From a virus, in the IMG/VR virus record IMGVR_UViG_3300012920_000237, positions 1-25,462 of that record: a DNA stretch of 25,462 nt; one strand, written 5' to 3'. This document shows, one piece after another, positions 8,265 to 16,200 of this stretch (position 1 is its first letter; the number at the start of each line of letters is the position of its first letter). The position numbers and the translations under genes were made by a program. The notes below the pieces were generated by a model. The model searched no databases. It worked only from the letters and a program-made list of their open reading frames with translations, and was not told the origin of the DNA.

Positions 8265-9356
8265 ATGGCGGATATAAAAGTAAAAGTTCTGGATGAAGAC
8301 GCACCAGAAGTAAAAGTAAAATCTGAAGCTCCACAAGAAGAGGAGGTTAAGGTTGAAGAAAAAACACAGGATTCTGTAGAGGAAACTCAAAAGGAGCCTG
8401 AAAAAGAGCAGGTTGAAGAAGTGAAAGGTTCTGAAGAAAAAAAAGAAGAACCTGAAGTTGAAGCACCTGTTGTGAAAGATGAGGTTCGTGAAGAGCCTCA
8501 AAAAGATGTTCTTTCAAATAGTGAAGAAAAACAAGTTGAGCTTCCAGAAGACGTAAAGTCTTTTTTAAAATTTAAAGAAGAGACTGGGCGAGGGATGGAT
8601 GACTATGTCAAGTTAAATGTAAATTACGACGAAATGAATGAATCAGATTTATTACGTCAATACATAAAAGAAGACAAACCTCATTTTGATGAAGAAGATA
8701 TTTCGTTTTATATAGAAAGTAATTTTATTTCTAAAGATGATGATGACGATAATATTGCCAGAAAGAAAAAGCTTGATTTGAAAGAGACTATATACAAAGC
8801 TAAAAAGCATTTTAATAGCTTGAAGGATAATTACTATACTCCTGTTGAGTCAACAGAGGAAGTACCCGAAAAATATAAAAAAGCTTTTAGTTTTTATAGT
8901 GAATATCAGAAGGACCAGGAGAAGCAGGATATTTTAACTAAAAAAAGGGGACAATATTTTGTTGAGCAGACCGACAAGTTGTACAATCAGATCGAAGGTT
9001 TCGAGTTTGACTTAGGTGACAGCAAACAAGTTTACAAGATAAACGACAAGGATTCTGCAAAAAAACAAACTGCTAGCCTCACTAAGTTCGTCAATAAATT
9101 TTTAGATAACGACGGATATATAAAAGACACTGCTGGTTATCATCGTGCAATGACGATAGCTTCTCAACCTGATCAGTTCGCCAAGTATTTTTATGAGCTT
9201 GGAAAAGCGAGTGCAGTCGATGGGATTGTTAAAGAAACAAAAAACATCGATATGACCGTAAAAGCAAATACAGGGCAAACAGATGACGGTAGAACTAAGT
9301 TTAGAGTCGTGGACAGTGGTTCTGGATCTTCTTTAAGAGTTAAAAAAAGAAATTAG
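8265..9356 (+). CDS. Head scaffold-like acidic protein
   Basis: This 363-residue protein sits between portal and major capsid protein, where phages encode the internal scaffold or protease-scaffold. Residues about 1-90 are a low-complexity Glu/Val/Lys/Pro tract (for example EEEVKVEEKTQDSVEETQ), probably disordered. The rest is helical and charged, with a DDDD stretch near residue 160. The C-terminus is basic (SSLRVKKRN), as expected for a scaffold segment that contacts the capsid lattice. I see no protease catalytic motif. Towards its 3' end codon use shifts to more C- and G-ending codons, as in the capsid gene that follows. The scaffold role is inferred from position and composition. Confidence 0.65.
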   Translation: MADIKVKVLDEDAPEVKVKSEAPQEEEVKVEEKTQDSVEETQKEPEKEQVEEVKGSEEKKEEPEVEAPVVKDEVREEPQKDVLSNSEEKQVELPEDVKSFLKFKEETGRGMDDYVKLNVNYDEMNESDLLRQYIKEDKPHFDEEDISFYIESNFISKDDDDDNIARKKKLDLKETIYKAKKHFNSLKDNYYTPVESTEEVPEKYKKAFSFYSEYQKDQEKQDILTKKRGQYFVEQTDKLYNQIEGFEFDLGDSKQVYKINDKDSAKKQTASLTKFVNKFLDNDGYIKDTAGYHRAMTIASQPDQFAKYFYELGKASAVDGIVKETKNIDMTVKANTGQTDDGRTKFRVVDSGSGSSLRVKKRN

Positions 9357-9378
9357 AAACCTTTAAAAAATTATTATT

Positions 9379-10731
9379 ATGAGTGTAACAATGTCACCAA
9401 CGCCAGCTAATGTACCCATTACGCCAGCGCCGACAAAGTCGACATTATCGACTAACTACATCACTAGCTTTGACTTTTTAAGTCAATATCTACCTGATGT
9501 TTATGAAAAAGAATTCGAAAGGTATGGAAATAGATCTATTGCGTCTTTTTTAAGACTAGTAGGAGCTGAAATACCTTCTAACTCTGACCTTATCAAATGG
9601 ACAGAGCAAGGACGTTTGCATACAATCGTTAAGAGTGCTACAAGAAGTGGAGAAGTTATTACTTCAAATAGCCACCCTTTTAGATTGAATCAAACTGTAA
9701 TCATTTCTGATGGTACTAACACTGCCAAAGCTTTAATTACTAATGTAAACGTTAACGGAAACGCATTTACTGTTTCTGCTTACGGTGCAGCTAATTTAAC
9801 TGCTGCAGGAATGACTGGAACAACTGGACTTACTATATTCGTGTATGGTTCTGAATTTAAAAAAGGAACTAACGGAATGGAAGGAAGTTTAGAAGCTAAC
9901 CCTGTTATCTTCGAAAACAACCCTATTATAATCAAGGACAAGTATGAAGTTGCTGGTTCTGATTTAGCACAAGTGGGTTGGATTGAAGTTACTACAGAAA
10001 ATGGAGCTACTGGATATCTATGGTATTTAAAATCTGAGCATGAAACAAGACTACGTTTTGAAGACTACTTAGAGACTGCTATGGTAGAAGGTGAGCCTGC
10101 TGCATCTGGATCAGCTGCTGCTACTGCTGGTTTCAATGGTACAAAAGGTTTATTCCATGAAGTTGAAAATAGAGGAAACGTTGCTACAGGTTCTATTGCT
10201 GCAAAAACAGACGTAGAAGCTATTGTAAAAGTTTTAGATAAGCAAGGTGCAATTCAAGAAAACGTTATTTTCTCTGCTAGAGATAAGTCTTTCGAAATAG
10301 ACAATATGCTAGCAGCTCAGAATAACTTTGGTTCTTCAGGAGCATCTTTCGGTTTGTTTGACAATGATAAAGATATGGCTTTAAATCTAGGATTCTCTGG
10401 ATTTAATATTGGTTATGATTTTTATAAAACTGACTGGAAATATCTAAACGATGCTACAACTAGAGGAGCAATCGGTGATATCGATGGTATCGTAGTTCCT
10501 GCTGGTACTACAACTGTTTATGATCAAGTACTTGGTAAAAACGCTAAAAGACCTTTCTTACACGTACGTTTTAGAAAGAGTGAAGCTGAAGACAGAAAGT
10601 ACAAGACTTGGGTAGTTGGTTCTGCTGGCGGAGCTGGAATGAGTAGCGACCTAGACGCAATGCAAGTTCACTTCTTAAGTGAAAGAGCACTATGTGTTAT
10701 GGGAGCGAATAACTTCGTTATCATGAAGTAA
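9379..10731 (+). CDS. Major capsid protein
   Basis: The 450-residue protein follows the scaffold and is closed by a strong terminator. The sequence YEVAGSDLAQVGWIEVTTE, then TGYLWYLKSEHETRLRFEDY, is characteristic of HK97-fold capsid proteins of Bacteroidota short-tailed phages. Residues about 82-160 (after WTEQGRLH) form a Gly/Thr/Asn-rich beta segment. It looks like an insertion domain exposed on the capsid. The first 20 residues are Pro/Thr-rich (SPTPANVPITPAPTKST) and probably an extended arm. Codons such as AAC, TTC and GAC are more frequent than in neighbours, consistent with selection for high expression. No TAnnTTTG box lies in the 22-base gap upstream, so it is probably co-transcribed with the scaffold. 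Confidence 0.9.
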   Translation: MSVTMSPTPANVPITPAPTKSTLSTNYITSFDFLSQYLPDVYEKEFERYGNRSIASFLRLVGAEIPSNSDLIKWTEQGRLHTIVKSATRSGEVITSNSHPFRLNQTVIISDGTNTAKALITNVNVNGNAFTVSAYGAANLTAAGMTGTTGLTIFVYGSEFKKGTNGMEGSLEANPVIFENNPIIIKDKYEVAGSDLAQVGWIEVTTENGATGYLWYLKSEHETRLRFEDYLETAMVEGEPAASGSAAATAGFNGTKGLFHEVENRGNVATGSIAAKTDVEAIVKVLDKQGAIQENVIFSARDKSFEIDNMLAAQNNFGSSGASFGLFDNDKDMALNLGFSGFNIGYDFYKTDWKYLNDATTRGAIGDIDGIVVPAGTTTVYDQVLGKNAKRPFLHVRFRKSEAEDRKYKTWVVGSAGGAGMSSDLDAMQVHFLSERALCVMGANNFVIMK

Positions 10732-10739
10732 TTTGTATT

Positions 10740-10794
10740 AAGAGGGGGTATTGCCAAGCATGTAAACGCCCTGCTAACGCCCCCTCTTTTTTTT
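10740..10794 (+). terminator. Rho-independent terminator after the capsid gene
   Basis: AAGAGGGGG at 10740-10748 pairs with CCCCCTCTT at 10780-10788. It is followed by an unbroken T run to 10794. The 31-base loop is long for a terminator but can hold a small inner helix (AGCA 10757-10760 with TGCT 10772-10775). It lies nine bases after the capsid stop codon and would end or attenuate the high-level capsid transcript. Confidence 0.88.
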
Positions 10795-10816
10795 AATCTA
10801 ATAAAATTTAAATAAA

Positions 10817-11590
10817 ATGCCTACAACAAAAACAGCACGAACTAGTGCGAAAAAAAAAGACTCATGGGTGGTCAAAGAAAGACGTTACATTTTAAAAGGT
10901 AACAAAAGCCCAATATCATATTTACTTAGATCTTCTCATCATCCTAATAAACCTTTACAGTATTTTGATGGAGAAAATTATCGTCCTTTACGATATGCAT
11001 CAAATTCAACTACGCCTTTTATGGATGAGCAAGATGGGTATGTAATATCACAAGCGATAGAATTTGAAAATGGAGAGCTTATTGTACCAGCAGCAAATGT
11101 GAATTTGCAGAAATTTTTAAGTAATCTTCATCCTGATAAAGATAAGGTTTATGAAGAGTGGGATCCAAATAGAGATGCGAAAGAAGAATTGGAAGCTGAA
11201 GAGTACGCTTTGGATGCTCAAGTCACAGCAAGAGATATGCCTATAGAAGAGTTAGAGGCAATTGGTAGAATAGTTTTTAGGTCTGATGTAAACAAAATGA
11301 CATCTGCAGAATTAAAAAGAGATATGCTTTTGTTTGCAAAAGATAATCCAAAAGAGTTTATTGATTATGCAAATGATCCAGATATAAAACTCAGAAACTT
11401 GGCTATACGTTCTATAGATTCAGGAGTGTTAGCAATAAAAGATGATAATAGAACTGTTGTTTGGAACGACAAAACTCAACAAACTGTTCTTACTGTGAAG
11501 TTTGGCGAAAATCCCATAGGAGAATTATCGGCATATTTCAAGACAGATGAGGGCATGGATTTGATGGAAGCTATAGTTAAGAAGCTATAA
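10817..11590 (+). CDS. Hypothetical protein between capsid and connector genes, probably head-associated
   Basis: I do not recognise a named family for this 257-residue protein. It lies alone between two terminators, which suggests a separately controlled and possibly abundant product. The N-terminus is basic (TKTARTSAKKKDSWVVKERR). Residues about 25-90 look like beta strands (RYILKGNKSPISYLLRSS, then PLRYASNSTTPFMDEQDGY). An acidic helix, DAKEELEAEEYALD, lies around residue 120. A helical segment like small Rho-N or SAP-type folds (NKMTSAELKRDMLLFAKDNP) follows near residue 160. The leader TTTAAATAAA directly precedes the ATG. A capsid decoration, head-completion or minor head role is plausible from position only. 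Confidence 0.7.
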   Translation: MPTTKTARTSAKKKDSWVVKERRYILKGNKSPISYLLRSSHHPNKPLQYFDGENYRPLRYASNSTTPFMDEQDGYVISQAIEFENGELIVPAANVNLQKFLSNLHPDKDKVYEEWDPNRDAKEELEAEEYALDAQVTARDMPIEELEAIGRIVFRSDVNKMTSAELKRDMLLFAKDNPKEFIDYANDPDIKLRNLAIRSIDSGVLAIKDDNRTVVWNDKTQQTVLTVKFGENPIGELSAYFKTDEGMDLMEAIVKKL

Positions 11591-11609
11591 ATACTTTCTC
11601 CCTCTTTGA

Positions 11610-11639
11610 AAGCCCCTCACATGAGGGGTTTCTTTTTTT
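11610..11639 (+). terminator. Rho-independent terminator
   Basis: AAGCCCCTC at 11610-11618 pairs with GAGGGGTTT at 11623-11631, including one G-T pair, around an ACAT loop. A pyrimidine tail of seven T residues after one C follows at 11633-11639. It is 19 bases after the stop of the upstream gene and separates the head genes from the connector/tail genes. Confidence 0.9.
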
Positions 11640-11641
11640 CG

Positions 11642-11649
11642 TAAATTTG
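11642..11649 (+). promoter_or_regulatory. Possible Bacteroidota -7 promoter box
   Basis: TAAATTTG matches TAnnTTTG and ends 14 bases before the ATG at 11664. It lies directly behind a terminator, where a new promoter is expected. No clear -33 TTG is visible at the usual distance, because that region is occupied by the terminator stem and T run. Confidence 0.45.
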
Positions 11650-11663
11650 TTAAAAATTGAGTA

Positions 11664-12374
11664 ATGATTAATAGCGTAAGAAATACCGTACTATCAATTA
11701 TAGATAAAGATAACAGCGGTTTCATATCGCCTCTCGAATTTAACCTTTACGCTAAAGCTGCGCAATTAGAAATATATCAAGAATATTTTGATAATCACAG
11801 AAAAGCAGTTGTAGCAAAAAATCAAAGAAGAGGATCAAAAGGGGCGTTTGATGAAATCAAAGATATCAGACATAAACTTGACATCTTTACTACGAAAGTT
11901 GATCAATTACCAATAGTAAGCGGAACTACAAATAGATACACTTTGCCTACAAATCTATATATGATAGATAGTGTTTTGTGTGATAACGATTTAGCTGAAG
12001 AGGTAAATAAAACTGAGTTTTACTATTTAAAACAAGCGAATTTAGCATCTCCATCTGATAAATACAAAGTATATACTCGATTTGGAAATGAACTAGAAGT
12101 TTCACCTGATCTTGCTTCAGGAAAATATTTATGTTTAGTTTATCATAGAACTCCACTTGATCCAAAATGGACTTATCTCACAACAGCTGCAGGCGATCCA
12201 ATTTATAACGCTAGTGCAACAGATCATCAAGATTTTGAATTACATCCAGAAGAAGAAACACAATTAATTGTAAAAATATTAAGATATGCTGGTGTCAGTA
12301 TTAGGGCAGAAGATGTGGTTAACACAGCAGAAAACCAAGATGTAAAAGAATTTGAAAAAGAAAATTTAACATAG
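11664..12374 (+). CDS. Head-tail connector / ring protein with an EF-hand-like loop
   Basis: The N-terminus of this 236-residue protein is a helix followed by SPLEFNLYAKAAQLEIYQEY, a signature I associate with connector or ring proteins of Bacteroidota short-tailed phages. The middle (RYTLPTNLYMIDSVLCDND) is beta-rich, and the C-terminus is acidic. Residues 14-25 read DKDNSGFISPLE, which fits the canonical calcium-binding EF-hand loop (Asp14, Asp16, Ser18, Phe20 carbonyl, Ser22, Glu25). The gene starts the connector/tail cluster and is followed at four bases by a second connector-type gene. The ring or adaptor role is inferred from position and the N-terminal motif. Calcium binding is a possibility only. 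Confidence 0.65.
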   Translation: MINSVRNTVLSIIDKDNSGFISPLEFNLYAKAAQLEIYQEYFDNHRKAVVAKNQRRGSKGAFDEIKDIRHKLDIFTTKVDQLPIVSGTTNRYTLPTNLYMIDSVLCDNDLAEEVNKTEFYYLKQANLASPSDKYKVYTRFGNELEVSPDLASGKYLCLVYHRTPLDPKWTYLTTAAGDPIYNASATDHQDFELHPEEETQLIVKILRYAGVSIRAEDVVNTAENQDVKEFEKENLT

Positions 12375-12378
12375 ATAT

Positions 12379-13233
12379 ATGGCTACCTCTCAACAGTATT
12401 ATCAAGATTCAACTAAACATGGACAATATCAGTTTGTAAATCTTACAGATGTGATAAACAATTTTATGTTGATGTATGTAGGTGATGAAAAAATTATAAA
12501 TGATATTCCTAGATATCAAGTAGTGCACCATGCAAAAAGAGCTATACAAGAATTAAATTACAATGCTCTTAAAGAGACTGTACAAATGGAGATAGAGTTA
12601 GGGTCTAATTTAAAAATAATTATGCCAGAGGATTTTGTACAATTAGTAAGAGTTTCTTTTATAGATGAATTCGGAAGATTGTATCCTATGACAGAAAATC
12701 CACACAACGCTTTACCAAAAGCATTTTTACAGGATGATAATGCAGACTTTACTTTTGATAGCGATGGGGCATTACAACAAGGAACAAGCCTATCTGAAGC
12801 AAGGATGGCTTTAAATCCAACAAAACAAAAAGATATAGATTCTTTAGAAGATGAGCATTCAGGTGGTAGATATGGTATGGAAACAGGACTTGCTAATAAA
12901 AATGGAAGGTATTTGATAGATAAAAAATCAGGAGTGATAAAATTTAGTTCTGATCTACAAGATGGAGATATTATTGTTTTAGAATATATTTCAGATGGTT
13001 TATTCGGATCGACAGACACAACAATTAAAATTAACAAACTTGCAGAGGATTATATTTATGCATATCTTCAAGCTTCTATATTAGAAACTAAGTTCGGTGT
13101 TCAAGAGTATATTGTTAGAAGAACTCAAAAATCAGCATCAGCAAAATTAAAAAATGCTAAAATCAGGTTGATGAACATTAATATGGATAATTTAGTACAG
13201 CGTTTAAAAGGCAAGAATAAGTGGATTAAATAA
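12379..13233 (+). CDS. Connector / tail-ring structural protein
   Basis: The 284-residue protein begins with a helical segment (INNFMLMYVGDEKIINDIPR) followed by YQVVHHAKRAIQELNYNAL. That pattern is seen in tail-stabilisation and ring proteins of Bacteroidota podovirus-like phages. A beta segment (LGSNLKIIMPEDFVQLVRVS) follows. Later come GRYLIDKKSGVIKFSSDL and DGDIIVLEYISDGL, typical of the beta-sandwich in these connectors. The C-terminus is basic (RLKGKNKWIK). The gene lies four bases after the previous connector gene and shares TAATG with the 1458-aa tail gene, so the three are probably made together. The structural role is well supported by context; its exact ring position is not known. 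Confidence 0.7.
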   Translation: MATSQQYYQDSTKHGQYQFVNLTDVINNFMLMYVGDEKIINDIPRYQVVHHAKRAIQELNYNALKETVQMEIELGSNLKIIMPEDFVQLVRVSFIDEFGRLYPMTENPHNALPKAFLQDDNADFTFDSDGALQQGTSLSEARMALNPTKQKDIDSLEDEHSGGRYGMETGLANKNGRYLIDKKSGVIKFSSDLQDGDIIVLEYISDGLFGSTDTTIKINKLAEDYIYAYLQASILETKFGVQEYIVRRTQKSASAKLKNAKIRLMNINMDNLVQRLKGKNKWIK

Positions 13234-16200
13234 TGAAGATAAAAAACATCTTCCTTTCTGGCCGTATGAATAAAGATACGGATGAGCGTTTATTAAAAAA
13301 GGATGAATATATTCATGCCGAAAATATAAACGTAGCTAATGCTATTGATAGCGATACAGGAGTTGTAAAAAATACACCAAGAAATTTTTTAGCTTATCCT
13401 ACCGCTCTATCTTTTCATGGAGGAAATCCTGTGACAATAGGGTCTGTAGCTGATGATTCATCTCACAAAATATATTGGTTTGTTGCAACAGATACTTGTT
13501 CCTATATATGCGAGTATAGTAGGACAGAAGAAAGCGCGTCTATAATATTAGAGGATACTAGAACAGGTAATGATAGAGTTTTAAAATTTGACAAGAACAG
13601 ATATATTCATAGCGCTAAAATAATTATTGATACAGAAAACGAAAGAAAGTTTTTAGTTTGGACAGACGGAAAAAATCCACCAAGAAAAATAAACATAGAT
13701 AGAGCAAAAACGTATGGGGCTAATAATTTTATAGAACAAGACATTTCTGTCATAAAAGCTCCACCGATATATAGCCCAATAGCTAGGTTAAGCAATTCTC
13801 AAACTTTAAAAGAGAATTACATAAAAGATAAATTTATTCAATTTTGCTATAGATATAAATATCTAGATGGAGAGTTTAGCGCTCTCAGTCCTTTTAGCAA
13901 CTATTCATTTTTAGCAAAAGAGTTTTTCTATGATTATGAGCAAGCTACTAATGAATCAATGGAAAATGCTTTTAATGAGATTTTGGTTACATTTAAAACA
14001 GGAGATTCTAGAGTCACAGATATTGAGCTTGTATATAGAGAGTCAAAATCCACAACATTATATGTTGTAGAAAAGTTTAATAAAGAATTACTTGAACTTG
14101 GTAATGATGAGGACTATACATTTAAATTTTCAAGTCCAAAGGTAAGCACAGTTTTAGCTTCAGACGAATCAACAAGATTATATGATAATGTTCCATTGAA
14201 AGCAGAAACTATGGATGTTATTGGTAATAGGTTGGTATATGGAAATTATACAGAAAACTATAACCTTTATCATTTTGGAAATGAAAAAATAAAATTTGAT
14301 TTTACCGTTAATAAAGTTTCATATCCAATACAAACAGGAGTAGCTCAACGTAGTATAAAAAGTAATAGAAACTACGAAGTAGGTTTGGTTTATTTAGATG
14401 AGTATGGCAGAATGTCAACGGTTCAAACTTGCGAAGGAAATAACGTTCATGTTCCAGCAGAGGATTCTCAAAACAAAAACACTATTCAGTTAACAATAAA
14501 TCATGTTGCACCTTATTGGGCAAAATATTATAGAGCTTTTGTTAAAGAAACTGAAACTACATATGATACAATTACACCAGTTATATTTCATGTAGATTCA
14601 GAATTTGTTTTTGTTAAAGTAGAAAAATCGGATGTAGATAAATTTAAAGAAGGAGACTTTTTGGTTGTGAAATCAGATACATCAGGGATTTTAGACAGGT
14701 ATGTTGAAACAAAAATTGTAGAGTTTGCACAAAAAGAAAGAAACTTTTTAGATACAACAAATTCAATAGCAATATTACAAGAAGAGGGAACATATATAAA
14801 ACTAAAGCCAACAAAATTCTCTATAAACGATAGTAATTTTGATAAATTGTTTTGGGAATATCACGACCACACTGGTAATAAATCTAGAGATAGGATCGAC
14901 AATGATAACACTGTAAATTATTTTGAAGGGCCTAATTTTTATGCAACGGCAGCTTTGAGTCAAAATGATTTAATTGTTTCAGGAGCTCCATCAGGAGTTA
15001 CAGAAGATCAGAGATTTGAAGTGGTAGTTCAGTCGACTACAGGAAGCGCCGATACTTTTAAATGGAGAGTTCATGATCCAACAGGAACAACACAGTATAC
15101 TGAAAATGTTACTATGACAACTAGCGCACAAGCTTTGAGTGGTGGTTTATCAGTTCATTTTAGCTCAACCACAGGGCATACAGTTGGAGATAAATGGTTT
15201 GTGAATGGTAGGACAAGTTTTTCTTTTTCTGAAAACTCTGGAACTCAAATGATATATAGAGGGTATCCTGAAAACGAACTTATTGGCGTGGGATCGGTCT
15301 TGAGAATATATTATCAAGAATATAAAGGAAGTAGTGCTGGAGGAGGTATTATAACTCATAATGCGAGTTACACAGCAAGTAAAGATTATCCAAATATCGA
15401 AGAATTTTGGCATGAAGTGATAAAAGATGAAATGACTCTTGATATTGCAGAAGCAAAAATAAAATGGAGAAGAGGTGTGCCGAAAACATCAATTAGTGGA
15501 AATAGAGAAATGTATAGTACTGGTCTGACAATAACTAATAATGTAAATCATGCATTATATATGATTATTGATTCTGAGCTCAGACAAACCAGTGATTTTG
15601 GAAGGCAATGTTTTTCTGAAGGCTCTTGGAGTTTTGTTACAAGAAAAACAAACGGATCTATATTAGTTTTTGAAACCAAGCCAGAAGTTTTAAATGATAA
15701 TATTTATTATGAAATAGGTCAAACATATAACATAGACAAAGAGGGTTTTCATCAAGGATCAGACACAGATCAATCACAAGACGAAGAGCAATCTGCTTTA
15801 GTGACTATAGATTGGTTTAATTGTTTTTCTTGGGGTAATGGCGTTGAAAGTTTTAAGCACAAAGACAGCCTTCTAGGAAACAAAATGTTGACAAATGCTA
15901 GAGCATTAACAAATTATTCTGGATATAGAGAAAATAAAAGAGTTGCGGCGTTGACCTATAGTGGTGTTTATAATCAAAGTACAAATTACAATGCATTAAA
16001 TGAATTTAACTTATCACTTATAAACTACAGAGATATAGATGATCAGTTTGGAAAAATAATGAAAATAGAGTCAAGGGACACGGATTTGATTGTTTTTCAA
16101 GAAAATAAAATATCTAAAATATTATTTGGTAAATCAGTTTTAGCAACACAGGATGGTGGGGGAGAAGTAGTGCAGTCAGAGAAAGTTTTAGGATCACAGG

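Noticed and set aside
12558-13037. 159-codon open frame on the minus strand
   Set aside because: It is entirely antisense to the connector gene at 12379, is Ser/Cys-rich as expected of an antisense frame in A+T-rich DNA, and has no promoter or leader. All other minus-strand frames were rejected for the same reason.
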